IMG/VR virus record: IMGVR_UViG_3300042343_000382
Coordinates: 1-61,662 of that record
Strand: one strand, 5' to 3'
Source: a virus
DNA: 61,662 bases
Shown in pieces: positions 25,776 to 33,036 of this stretch. How positions within the stretch are numbered: the first letter of the stretch is position 1; the number at the start of each line of letters is the position of its first letter. The notes beneath the pieces are model-generated. The model did not search any database. It saw only the letters and a list, made by a program, of their open reading frames with translations, and was not told the DNA's origin. Made by a program: the position numbers and the translations under genes.

Positions 25776-25969
25776 ACATAAACATAAACATACTAGAGGT
25801 AGCCTCAGAGCTAGCGCATAAGAAAATAGAAGAGCACTTCGAGTTTGAGGCCAAGAAAATATATGAGTGGGTTTCAGATGAAGAGAGCAGGTACACGGAA
25901 GAGGCGCAAGAATTATTCAACGAGTGGTACGACTACTACTACGATTTTTTACTTAAACTTAAAGAATAG
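25772..25969 (+). CDS. Small acidic helical protein, unknown function
   Basis: 65 residues, Glu- and Tyr-rich (EEAQELFNEWYDYYYDFL near the C-terminus), probably all helix. It is the last gene before a 251-nt non-coding stretch that has several hairpins and the second regulatory repeat. Confidence 0.55.
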   Translation: MNININILEVASELAHKKIEEHFEFEAKKIYEWVSDEESRYTEEAQELFNEWYDYYYDFLLKLKE

Positions 25970-26066
25970 TAAAGTTATGCTAGAAAATCTAGCATGGAAT
26001 GACGCGAGAAAATAAAATCGTCATAGCCTTGAGGTCAATGGAATCAAGACTTAACGTTTTATATGC

Positions 26067-26169
26067 TAGTATTCTGATTTTTTCTTTACTTTCTAGGTAA
26101 AAAAAATAAATAAATAAATAAAAATATATATAAGAGAATAGAGAGAATAAAATCGACATTCTGACATAA
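26067..26169 (+). repeat. Outward-facing inverted regulatory repeat, right copy
   Basis: On the plus strand it starts TAGTATTCTGATTTTTT, has an A/T tract and TATATATAAGAGAATAG, and ends CTGACATAA. It is an inverted imperfect copy of 23197-23300 and lies 52 nt before the gene at 26221. The non-coding DNA before it (25970-26066) holds hairpins ATGCTAG/CTAGCAT, ATGACG/CGTCAT and CTTGA/TCAAG. Confidence 0.75.
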
Positions 26170-26220
26170 CAATTTAAACTAATTACAAACGATAAACTAT
26201 CGTTTAAAAAAAGAAAAACA

Positions 26221-26385
26221 ATGATAACAATAAACAACAAAACTTGGACGGAGCAGGAACTTATTCAATTAATAGATGACGCTCAACTTATCGCAGAATT
26301 TATTCGTATGGACTTAAGTACAATAGAAGACAACGAAGACGTAATGGCTTTAGAAACCTATACTAACTTTTCAAACAAATACTAA
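26221..26385 (+). CDS. Small acidic protein, unknown function
   Basis: 54 residues, acidic, helical (MITINNKTWTEQELIQLIDD at the start). It is the first gene downstream of the right regulatory repeat and ends 1 nt before the next gene. Confidence 0.55.
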   Translation: MITINNKTWTEQELIQLIDDAQLIAEFIRMDLSTIEDNEDVMALETYTNFSNKY

Positions 26386-26386
26386 T

Positions 26387-26650
26387 ATGCAAGTAATTAT
26401 AACACGAGGAAGCTACGGCTTCGGTCACGAGTGGACGCTAGAGGCGTACGGAAAGCAATACTACCTAGGGCAGGACGTAAAGTTCTGTTCAAGGGTGTTA
26501 GGTCTTGAACCTAGCACTATTGTCTCAGAGATAGGCAGTCCCGAAATAGAGGTGCCTGCAGTGAACAATCGCCTAGCGAAGTTCATATGTAATGAACTAG
26601 GCATAACAAGAAAAACAAATATTAACGCGTGGGACTTATGCGCCCAGTAA
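26387..26650 (+). CDS. Early protein, unknown function
   Basis: 87 residues with a beta-rich first half (ITRGSYGFGHEWTLEAYGKQ) and a helical second half with two Cys. No family was recognised. Confidence 0.55.
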   Translation: MQVIITRGSYGFGHEWTLEAYGKQYYLGQDVKFCSRVLGLEPSTIVSEIGSPEIEVPAVNNRLAKFICNELGITRKTNINAWDLCAQ

Positions 26651-26661
26651 TACTAAACACA

Positions 26662-27024
26662 ATGGAAGAAAATAAATTAATACTAGAGTTTTTAAACACG
26701 GACGTAAACAATGACGGGACGTATGAGTTACCAAAGTTTGGTACTATAAGACCTAACGGGGACTTCAAGACGAGTTTCACTGCAGAGCAAACTAAGTTTC
26801 ACAAGGATTGGAACTGGATTATGGAAGCGGTTGATAAGATTGAGAGTATAGGAGACGAAGAAAATAATGGTGAGTACTTCTTCGAGATATATAAGTTTGG
26901 TGTTACAATATTTAGCAACGGGGTATATGTTAATGAAATAGTAAACACTTCAGGCAAAACAAAACTAGAGGCTACCTACAAGGCAATAGTAGAATTTATT
27001 AATTATTATAACGCAATAAAATGA
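26662..27024 (+). CDS. Early protein, unknown function
   Basis: 120 residues when started at the ATG at 26662 (MEENKLILEF). An upstream in-frame ATG at 26629 would overlap the preceding gene. The pattern (FHKDWNWIMEAVDKIES then VVEFINYYNAIK-like end) is similar to small unknown proteins of Bacteroides phages. It overlaps the next gene by 4 nt. Confidence 0.6.
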   Translation: MEENKLILEFLNTDVNNDGTYELPKFGTIRPNGDFKTSFTAEQTKFHKDWNWIMEAVDKIESIGDEENNGEYFFEIYKFGVTIFSNGVYVNEIVNTSGKTKLEATYKAIVEFINYYNAIK

Positions 27025-27200
27025 AACAACGAGTTTGGGAGCTATGGTTCCTAGTATCAGTAATAGTATTCGGTGCCTTCTTCTTCGTGGGCACCATAGA
27101 GGGGAGCCAAGAGGCCTTCCCTAACTTATTTTGGGGATTCGTCCCTGCATTGTTTAACCTAGCCGTGTGTTCATACTACGGCACAAAACCAACCAAGTAA
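27021..27200 (+). CDS. Small membrane protein
   Basis: 59 residues with two hydrophobic segments (about 9-24 and 35-50) joined by a polar loop. It overlaps the preceding gene by 4 nt, and its stop overlaps the next start by one base (TAATG). Membrane-located, role unknown. Confidence 0.55.
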   Translation: MKQRVWELWFLVSVIVFGAFFFVGTIEGSQEAFPNLFWGFVPALFNLAVCSYYGTKPTK

Positions 27201-27712
27201 TGGAAAATTTTAGAGTAACGAGAGAACAGATTTTGAAGTACAATATGCAGGACGAGTTTCCTGAGGTGTTTAAACTAGAGACGCACAGGTGGTACATAGT
27301 GAGCCACCCGTATTATATTCAGGACGCAATTATCTTTATTCAGGAGGAAGGTATGCCTCACACTTTTGGATTCAATCACGAGGGTGATTGGACTGAAATT
27401 TACAATAACGAACACCTGCATAGCAAGTATCGTAAAGACATCGTAAGACCTGCGACTAACGAAGAGGTAAAGAACGCGCTTATTGACGAGGCTACAAGAC
27501 GTGGCGTGTGGGACAGACCTATGGTCTCTGCGGTTAGTGGAAACATAAACACAGACGGTTCATACTCCGAGGCATTTGAGGCTGTTAACAACGTCCTATG
27601 GTCAAGATACGGCAGGGTGTTCGACAATGGTGAGTGGGCGACTGCGCTAGAACTTACAACTGAGGAGAGGTTAGAGAGAATCGAAAAGCATTTAGGACTA
27701 TGGAGACAGTAG
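27200..27712 (+). CDS. Early protein, unknown function
   Basis: 170 residues when started at the TAATG junction (MENFRVTREQ). An upstream ATG at 27167 would overlap a membrane protein gene. The C-terminus TEERLERIEKHLGLW is a short coiled coil. No family was recognised. Confidence 0.6.
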   Translation: MENFRVTREQILKYNMQDEFPEVFKLETHRWYIVSHPYYIQDAIIFIQEEGMPHTFGFNHEGDWTEIYNNEHLHSKYRKDIVRPATNEEVKNALIDEATRRGVWDRPMVSAVSGNINTDGSYSEAFEAVNNVLWSRYGRVFDNGEWATALELTTEERLERIEKHLGLWRQ

Positions 27713-27849
27713 AGAGACAGGTAAGAGACATCTTCGCGAAGAGGAGCATAACCGACAGGGACGTAAGAAAAGCCAACGAACTTATAAGGGTGTGGAAGTA
27801 TTGGCACAAGTGGAAGGAAGCCACGAGTAACCCTATTAAAGCCTACTAG
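27700..27849 (+). CDS. Small basic protein, unknown function
   Basis: 49 residues, basic and Trp-containing (KANELIRVWKYWHKWKEATS). It overlaps the end of the preceding gene by 13 nt and is followed after 1 nt by the next. Possibly nucleic-acid binding. Confidence 0.5.
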   Translation: METVERQVRDIFAKRSITDRDVRKANELIRVWKYWHKWKEATSNPIKAY

Positions 27850-27850
27850 T

Positions 27851-28075
27851 ATGAGTGTGATATTAAGAAGGCACGAGGCTCAAACAAACGACAACTACAT
27901 AGCGCTCAGGAACGCAGACAATGTTTTTATTATGCCAAAGTTCAGTCACGTTATGATGGACAACAGGCTCGTAGAGGTAAACATACCTGAGAGTTACTAC
28001 AAGATAAACAGAGAGGCTATAGATTCTATGGCAAGGAACACGCAGGCGTTCATACAAAACTTAAGAGAGATATGA
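27851..28075 (+). CDS. Small protein, unknown function
   Basis: 74 residues. The middle is rich in Met (MPKFSHVMMDNRLVE). No family was recognised. It overlaps the next gene by 4 nt. Confidence 0.5.
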   Translation: MSVILRRHEAQTNDNYIALRNADNVFIMPKFSHVMMDNRLVEVNIPESYYKINREAIDSMARNTQAFIQNLREI

Positions 28076-28221
28076 AGAACAAGAAAGCAGAGAAGGAGAT
28101 GCACCGCTTCGATAAGTGGATGCGCACAAGGGTAAAGAGTATACACTACGCAGACAACAAGCGTATGTCAGAGGCGTTCGAGAGGGTGTACAATAATATA
28201 AACGGTACCACCATAAAGTAA
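28072..28221 (+). CDS. Small basic protein, unknown function
   Basis: 49 residues, strongly basic and helical (MKNKKAEKEMHRFDKWMRTR at the start). It ends in a GTAATCCTTG box that begins a structured non-coding leader. Confidence 0.5.
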   Translation: MKNKKAEKEMHRFDKWMRTRVKSIHYADNKRMSEAFERVYNNINGTTIK

Positions 28222-28369
28222 TCCTTGTAAACGCTACAATGTAGGCCGAGGTGATGGTCGTGTCGCTGTGTGTGGGTGGTGCCAATGTTTTCATGACACA
28301 CACAAATCACCTTATGCGTGACTGCTCGGAGAGACGGGCTTAATTATTAACTTTAAAAAACAAAATAAA
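28218..28369 (+). ncRNA. Structured leader RNA of unknown class
   Basis: 152 nt between two genes. It opens with GTAATCCTTG and ends with TAACTTTAAAA shortly before the start codon. The leader holding the hammerhead (24247-24392) has the same two end signatures and a similar length. Internal pairing is extensive: CTAC/GTAG, CCGAG/CTCGG (28246, 28325), AGGTGAT/ATCACCT (28249, 28306) and TGTGTGTG/CACACACA (28267, 28297). CCGAG and AGGTGAT share two bases, so they may be alternative. No hammerhead core is present; it may be another ribozyme, a switch or an attenuator. Confidence 0.45.
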
Positions 28370-28771
28370 ATGGGAAGCGTAATTGACTATATAGAATGTC
28401 CTAACTGCAAACAAGAAGCATTTAGTGATTACTATTACAAAACAGATGAAGAATATATTAACTGCAATAGTTGTGGTTATCATTACTCTTTTATTATCAA
28501 AAGAGATGACGAGGGTAAAATGATAAAAATAGATGAGAGTAAGGACTTTGCTATTGATAATGTAGTAAGAGAAACAAATGAACTTAAAGAACCTTACGGT
28601 GCATATAGAATTAAACACTATGATTCCTTGGCAACACAATGTGGTTCATTATCTAACAAGTCAGAGTTTAATGATTTAGTTCATCACGTCATAGACAATG
28701 ATAAAAATATTGAATACGCATCGGTATCAAAACTTATAAACGAAAACATAATAACAGAAACATTAAAATAA
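28370..28771 (+). CDS. Zinc-ribbon protein
   Basis: 133 residues with a clear N-terminal zinc ribbon: ECPNC at about residues 9-13 and CNSCG at about 32-36. The C-terminal half is acidic and without a recognised fold. It may act in transcription or DNA binding. It is the first gene after the structured leader. Confidence 0.6.
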   Translation: MGSVIDYIECPNCKQEAFSDYYYKTDEEYINCNSCGYHYSFIIKRDDEGKMIKIDESKDFAIDNVVRETNELKEPYGAYRIKHYDSLATQCGSLSNKSEFNDLVHHVIDNDKNIEYASVSKLINENIITETLK

Positions 28772-28772
28772 A

Positions 28773-29153
28773 ATGGAACAAGTATTTAAACAGGCTAGCA
28801 GGGATGGTATATCGACAAGGCTAACGACTCCAGTATCGGAGTCATACATCTACAAGGGTGTAAAGATAATAAAGGATGAGGACGGGATCCGCGTGCTGAA
28901 CACAAAGTTTAACGGGGACTACTACCAAGAGGTGACGGATGAGGAGTACGTGATATTCGAGAAGAACGGATGGAGAACTGGGTGCTACCTAGTAGCCACG
29001 AGTAATAACCGCAAGGCTCTGAACATAATCTCTGAGAAGATACAGGAGGAGATTAAGACAATGAAGAACCTGAAGAGGTACCATATGCTGGTGAGGTACA
29101 GGGACGTTGTCATACACAGGTTCGTAACAACCTTAGAACTATTGAGACAATGA
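28773..29153 (+). CDS. Early protein, unknown function
   Basis: 126 residues, mixed alpha/beta, with a basic C-terminal third (KTMKNLKRYHMLVRYRDVVI). It overlaps the following gene by 4 nt. Confidence 0.55.
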   Translation: MEQVFKQASRDGISTRLTTPVSESYIYKGVKIIKDEDGIRVLNTKFNGDYYQEVTDEEYVIFEKNGWRTGCYLVATSNNRKALNIISEKIQEEIKTMKNLKRYHMLVRYRDVVIHRFVTTLELLRQ

Positions 29154-29419
29154 GAAAAGAAGACATTAAAATATTTATCGACGGCATAGAGAACCCTGCT
29201 GAACCGAACCAAGCGCTTAAGGATGCTGCTGAAAGATATATAGCAGGAGATAATTATAACAGGTACTATGATGATTTTATTGAAGGTGCTAAATGGCAAT
29301 CAGAAAGAAGTTATAGTGAGGAAGAAGTGATAGAATTTGGAGAGTTTATATTTAAACATACTCTATTAGCACATTCCAAAGGAGTTAAAAATTTATTTGA
29401 ACAATTTAAAAACAAATAA
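29150..29419 (+). CDS. YSEEEV-type small phage protein, copy 1
   Basis: 89 residues. RSYSEEEVIEFGEFIF in the middle and FEQFKNK at the end are shared with the next gene, so the two look like diverged neighbours of a family common in Bacteroidota phages. Function unknown. Confidence 0.6.
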   Translation: MRKEDIKIFIDGIENPAEPNQALKDAAERYIAGDNYNRYYDDFIEGAKWQSERSYSEEEVIEFGEFIFKHTLLAHSKGVKNLFEQFKNK

Positions 29420-29420
29420 G

Positions 29421-29660
29421 ATGACAGCAAAAGAACTAATTTTATCTATGGGATGGGACTACGAGAACACAGAGATGTCTGCTAGGTTTGTGGCAGAGCA
29501 CGCAGTAAAGACTATGTATAGTGAGGAAGAAGTTATTGAACTATTACAAAAAGCACTCACACATAAAGATGATGGGGAAACAGGTAGTTTAGTTACAGCA
29601 CAAGGGGAAATAAGAACAGCTAACTTTTTTAGTTGGTTTAACAAATTTAAAAACAAATAA
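29421..29660 (+). CDS. YSEEEV-type small phage protein, copy 2
   Basis: 79 residues when started at the ATG at 29421 (MTAKELILSM). An earlier ATG at 29397 overlaps the previous gene. MYSEEEVIELLQKAL and the end NKFKNK match the preceding gene. Function unknown. Confidence 0.6.
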   Translation: MTAKELILSMGWDYENTEMSARFVAEHAVKTMYSEEEVIELLQKALTHKDDGETGSLVTAQGEIRTANFFSWFNKFKNK

Positions 29661-29661
29661 T

Positions 29662-29862
29662 ATGGAGACAAATAAGTCTGGACTTGAGTACCTGATCAGT
29701 GAGATACTGCACGAGCAAGAAACTTACCTTGACGACGAAGGAGATCTGACCGACACTCCACGTGTTCAGTATATGAATAGCTTCAAGTCACACGTCGACC
29801 TGACAAAGTATGTTGAGAAGGCTAGGGAGATTGATAAAAAAAATAACAAAAAATTAGTATAA
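29662..29862 (+). CDS. Small acidic protein, unknown function
   Basis: 66 residues, acidic first half and basic end (KKNNKKLV). It is the last small gene before the recombination module, from which it is separated by 27 A/T-rich bases. Confidence 0.5.
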   Translation: METNKSGLEYLISEILHEQETYLDDEGDLTDTPRVQYMNSFKSHVDLTKYVEKAREIDKKNNKKLV

Positions 29863-29889
29863 TTAAATAATAATTAATATATTCGCAGA

Positions 29890-30468
29890 ATGGAAAATGT
29901 ATTTAAAAAGTTGTCAGAGATAAATATCTCAGATAAAATCGAGAAGAAAGGTAACCAAGATTACCTAAGTTGGTCAAACGCGTGGGCTATTGTTAAGTCA
30001 ATATACCCAGACGTAAAGAGAACAGTGTATGAGGACTATCATACAGGAGTAAACTACTTCAACGATGGTCGCTCAGCCTACGTGAAGGTTGGTATTACAA
30101 TTAACGATCAGGAGTACATCGACTACTTGCCAGTGATGAGTTATAACAACAAGTCTATACCTTTAGAGCAAGTAACCTCTATGGATGTGAACAAGACAAT
30201 TCAGAGAGCCACAGTTAAAGCATTGGCGTATCATGGATTAGGATTGAAACTTTGGAGTGGAGAAGATCTAATTGACTCAGTAAAGACAGCCAAAACTACA
30301 TCCACAAAGATCGATCTGGCTGTGAATGATACGAACTGGGCAGGTGTTGTTAACTACATTACAGCCAATAAAACAAAGCTTGACTTAGCTACTATAGTTA
30401 AGAACCTTAGTGTAAAGTATAATTTGAGCACCGCAGTTAAGAAGGCGCTCGGTGATTTAATGAAATAA
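29890..30468 (+). CDS. Single-strand annealing protein, Sak/DUF1071 type
   Basis: 192 residues. It keeps the family core DYLSWSNAWAIVKSIYP near residue 25, YLPVMSYNNKSI near 80, and MDVNKTIQRATVKALAYHGLGL with GEDL near 100-125. Such Rad52-like proteins coat and anneal single strands in phage recombination. The C-terminal part is a helical extension. It is followed after 1 nt by a PD-(D/E)XK exonuclease, the usual annealase-nuclease pair. Confidence 0.85.
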   Translation: MENVFKKLSEINISDKIEKKGNQDYLSWSNAWAIVKSIYPDVKRTVYEDYHTGVNYFNDGRSAYVKVGITINDQEYIDYLPVMSYNNKSIPLEQVTSMDVNKTIQRATVKALAYHGLGLKLWSGEDLIDSVKTAKTTSTKIDLAVNDTNWAGVVNYITANKTKLDLATIVKNLSVKYNLSTAVKKALGDLMK

Positions 30469-30469
30469 T

Positions 30470-31201
30470 ATGAGCAAAGTAATAGAACAACTAAGAAATG
30501 ACGCTGACTACTATGGCGACTACGGTTCTAAATACCTGTCTAACAGTTCAGTAGGAGTTCTGCTGTCAAACCCAAAACTATTTGGAGTTAAACAACCTCC
30601 TACAGTTCCAATGCTTAGAGGAAGTTATTTTCATACAGCTATATTAGAGCCACACAAGTTAGATAGCTTTGAAATTGTTGAGGCATCAACAAGGTCAACA
30701 AATATATACAAGGACGCTGTATCACACTCATCATCAGAAATTTTGTTGTTAAAAAATGAGGTAGAAGATTTAGAGGAAATGATAAAAACAATAAAATCTA
30801 ATTTTTATTTTTATGAAAATATATACAGAGAGGGTAATATATTTGAAGAACCAGCAGTCGGAGAAATTTTTGGATTGCCTTTTAAAGGTAAGGCAGATAT
30901 AGTGAGTGAAGATATTCTTATAGATATAAAAACAACATCAAGCGTTAGAGATTTTCGTTACTCAGCTAAGAAATATAACTACGATAGTCAATGTTATATA
31001 TACAGTCAACTATTTGGAAAGCCATTAGTGTTTTATGTTATAGACAGCGCGACTAAAGAATTAGCTGTATACGAGCCTAGTGAAGACTTTATATTAGGTG
31101 GTCGTGACAAGGTGATGAGAGCCATCGAGGTGTACAAGAAGTTCTTTAGCAAGGACGCGACTGAGGATATTAACAACTACTTTATACAGGATACATTATG
31201 A
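30470..31201 (+). CDS. PD-(D/E)XK recombination exonuclease
   Basis: 243 residues. The nuclease core is LPFKGKADIV then ILIDIKTTSS (Asp ... Asp-x-Lys) near residues 143-160. An N-terminal LSNSSVGVLLSNP and RGSYFHTAILEP segment is typical of PDDEXK_1-type phage exonucleases, as is the later YNYDSQCYIYSQLFGK. It would resect ends for the upstream annealing protein. It overlaps the next gene by 4 nt. Confidence 0.8.
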   Translation: MSKVIEQLRNDADYYGDYGSKYLSNSSVGVLLSNPKLFGVKQPPTVPMLRGSYFHTAILEPHKLDSFEIVEASTRSTNIYKDAVSHSSSEILLLKNEVEDLEEMIKTIKSNFYFYENIYREGNIFEEPAVGEIFGLPFKGKADIVSEDILIDIKTTSSVRDFRYSAKKYNYDSQCYIYSQLFGKPLVFYVIDSATKELAVYEPSEDFILGGRDKVMRAIEVYKKFFSKDATEDINNYFIQDTL

Positions 31202-31461
31202 GTTCTGAGCAGATAGTTAAGGAGTTGGTTGATAAGTTTAACGAGACCTCTGCAAATAATAAGAAATTTTATTTTACATTTGTGCAGAAGGAGGAGTATA
31301 TGAACATAGAGTTCGGCATCTCTGAGGAGAACTGCTTCGTATTCAAGGAGTACATAAAGAAGAACGCGGACGCAGACGCACTTAGGGAGAAGTTATTCAC
31401 GAGGTTTATAAACGACGTGTTTACTAGGATGTTTGATCTGATAAAGAGGAATAAATTTTAA
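31198..31461 (+). CDS. Small protein after the exonuclease, unknown function
   Basis: 87 residues, rich in Phe, Lys and Glu, probably helical. It overlaps the exonuclease gene by 4 nt and ends 7 nt before the first tRNA-like gene. Confidence 0.5.
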   Translation: MSSEQIVKELVDKFNETSANNKKFYFTFVQKEEYMNIEFGISEENCFVFKEYIKKNADADALREKLFTRFINDVFTRMFDLIKRNKF

Positions 31462-31468
31462 AATAAAA

Positions 31469-31567
31469 GTGTAGTGTGGCGGAATGGTAAACGCTAAGCG
31501 TAGTAAGGTAAGCTGACAGACGACGTAAAACAACTTGCCGTGCAGGTTCGAATCCTGCCACTACACC
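31469..31567 (+). tRNA. tRNA-like gene 1 with abnormal anticodon region
   Basis: A 7-8-bp acceptor stem (GTGTAGTG / CACTACAC), a Leu-like D arm (TGGCGGAATGGTAAACGC) and a perfect T arm (GCAGG-TTCGAAT-CCTGC) are present. The 47 nt between D and T arms contain no 5-bp/7-nt anticodon arm; the one strong stem is GGTAAG/CTTGCC with a 21-nt loop. I cannot assign an anticodon. It may be a degenerate or specialised tRNA. There is no encoded CCA beyond CC-A after the stem. Confidence 0.5.
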
Positions 31568-31642
31568 AAAAAAATCGTCTTGGTAAAACAAGTTAAGTGA
31601 TGCACGTAAGTCATAGCAGGTTAAGCGATATCCTGCAAATTG

Positions 31643-32002
31643 GGGGGTGACTGGTTTTGACAGGTTACCAATAATTAATACAATCAGCCAGAGAGACAAC
31701 TGTAAACTAAGGTGAATTTTTTAAATGGCAATACAAACACTCGTGTAGTATCTCTAGGAGACAACGCACAAATTGAAGCTAACATGAACAAAGTATTCTC
31801 TTTATTGAGAGAAGAAGTTGGTGTAGCAGCCTAAACATTCAAAGGATTTCTCTGTTAGATTAAACAGAGTGGTGGTTTCGCTGACTTAATTGTCGGCCCT
31901 AGAGTGCGCCTGTAGACTCTTTAAATAAGTATAGGGACAAAAGCTGTATAAATTGTATTAATGAACGTAGTTTGGACGTGGGTTCGACTCCCACCACCTC
32001 CA
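31643..32002 (+). ncRNA. ssrA: tmRNA (ribosome rescue RNA)
   Basis: The 5' end GGGGGTGACTGGTTTTGACA and the 3' end with T arm GTGGG-TTCGACT-CCCAC and CACCTCC are classic tmRNA halves that pair over 7 bp. The central reading frame runs to TAA at 31832-31834 and ends EEVGVAA, a typical degradation-tag tail. If the resume codon is GGA at 31757, the tag has 25 residues beginning GDNAQIEA; a start at 31751 is also possible. The tag frame contains a TTCTCT/AGAGAA hairpin. CCA is not encoded. No smpB was found, so host SmpB would be used. Confidence 0.93.
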
Positions 32003-32127
32003 CTAATGCAGTTCAATTCTGCTCGGTTACTGAGAATTGGTATCTAAATGAGGCTCGAAACCTCCTCGTATGTCGAGATTAGTAGCGCTAGGTGGCGTCA
32101 GTATGACAGCTTGGAAAGACAAGCAAA

Positions 32128-32234
32128 AGTCAAGTGGTGTAAGTGGGAATGAATACCACCTAGGGATAACATAGTGACTGAGATAGCATCTCTTAATTTG
32201 TCACTGGATGAAGGTTCGAATCCTTTCTTGACTA
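32128..32234 (+). tRNA. tRNA-like gene 2 with abnormal anticodon region
   Basis: It has a perfect acceptor stem (AGTCAAG / CTTGACT) followed by A, and a T arm (GAAGG-TTCGAAT-CCTTT). A D-like hairpin (GTGGTG / TACCAC) follows the acceptor. The central stem is AGTGAC/GTCACT with a 21-nt loop that itself contains GAGAT-AGC-ATCTC. At 107 nt it is too long for a normal tRNA, and no standard anticodon loop can be drawn. The 32005-32127 spacer holds two orphan T-arm-like hairpins. Confidence 0.5.
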
Positions 32235-32259
32235 CTATTAATATTTAAATTTAATTACA

Positions 32260-32523
32260 ATGGAAAAAATTTTTGCAGATGGTTTCGTATTCAAGAGAAA
32301 CGAAAAGGCACCAGACTTCGTGGTGGGAAACATCAGTGTTAAGGTTGAGGAGGCTGTAGCCTTCTTGAAGCAACACACTAAGAACGGATGGGTTAACCTA
32401 CAGGTTAAGAACTCTCAAGGTGGTAAGTACTACATCGAGTTGGACACGTTCGAGCCTAAGGCACAACAGCAGGCTCCTGCTCAACAGCCAGAGCCAGTGA
32501 ATGATGGTACGCTACCATTCTAA
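32260..32523 (+). CDS. Single-stranded DNA-binding protein candidate
   Basis: 87 residues: a small beta-rich domain (FVVGNISVKVEEAVAFLKQH then GKYYIELDTFEP) followed by a Gln/Pro linker. The end NDGTLPF is like the C-terminal tip that SSB proteins use to bind partners. It lies among replication and recombination genes and has its own terminator. The family was not recognised directly; the call rests on build and tail. Confidence 0.6.
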   Translation: MEKIFADGFVFKRNEKAPDFVVGNISVKVEEAVAFLKQHTKNGWVNLQVKNSQGGKYYIELDTFEPKAQQQAPAQQPEPVNDGTLPF

Positions 32524-32530
32524 ATTAACC

Positions 32531-32556
32531 AAGCCCCTTTCACTAGGGGCTTTTTA
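32531..32556 (+). terminator. Terminator after the SSB-like gene
   Basis: AAGCCCC / GGGGCTT with an 8-nt loop followed by TTTTT, 8 nt after the stop codon. A strong intrinsic terminator on the plus strand. Confidence 0.9.
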
Positions 32557-32569
32557 AACCTTTATTATT

Positions 32570-32785
32570 ATGACACTAAAAGAAAAGTTTGAAACAAAAT
32601 CTTCAATAGACACTACAAAAGAAGCTAAAGTATTTGCAAAAGAATGCGAACTAATAGCAGATGAATTTGCTATTGGATTTGCAGAGTGGTTTTTAAATTT
32701 ATCTAAATCAGATGATTGGGAAAAATTTGATTATAATACCACAGAAAAACTATTAGAAATTTATAAAAAAGAAAATAAGTTATGA
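32570..32785 (+). CDS. Small acidic protein, FA-W motif, copy 1
   Basis: 71 residues. FAIGFAEWFLNL and LLEIYKKENKL are shared with the next gene (FAIRFASWCV, LLEIYKQEIEKL). This is a pair of related small proteins seen in Bacteroidota phages. Function unknown. Confidence 0.6.
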   Translation: MTLKEKFETKSSIDTTKEAKVFAKECELIADEFAIGFAEWFLNLSKSDDWEKFDYNTTEKLLEIYKKENKL

Positions 32786-33036
32786 GAGCACAGGACTTTT
32801 TAGATGGAGCATTAAAGGATTTAAAATTTAGAGTTTCATTTCCTGGAGAGTTAGTTACTACACAGGAAAATGTAAATAACTTTGCTATTAGATTTGCATC
32901 GTGGTGTGTTAAAAAAAGAATAGACTTCTTTGATAGCACAGAAATTGGAGAGACGTATACTATTGACGGCAATGTCAGTAAATATAAAATGAATGAACTA
33001 CTAGAAATCTATAAACAAGAAATAGAGAAACTATGA
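32782..33036 (+). CDS. Small protein, FA-W motif, copy 2
   Basis: 84 residues, related to the preceding gene by the FAIRFASW and LLEIYKQE segments. It overlaps both neighbours by 4 nt. Function unknown. Confidence 0.6.
   Translation: MRAQDFLDGALKDLKFRVSFPGELVTTQENVNNFAIRFASWCVKKRIDFFDSTEIGETYTIDGNVSKYKMNELLEIYKQEIEKL

Noticed and set aside
28249-28312. HDV-like or hammerhead ribozyme in the second structured leader
   Set aside because: I looked for CTGANGA/GAAA cores and for an HDV-like double pseudoknot and could not satisfy either; reported only as a structured RNA of unknown class.
31569-31641. Possible third tRNA just before the tmRNA
   Set aside because: It has a T-arm-like GCAGG/CCTGC hairpin and a D-like hairpin, but no acceptor stem can be formed and the T loop is 11 nt; not called as a gene.
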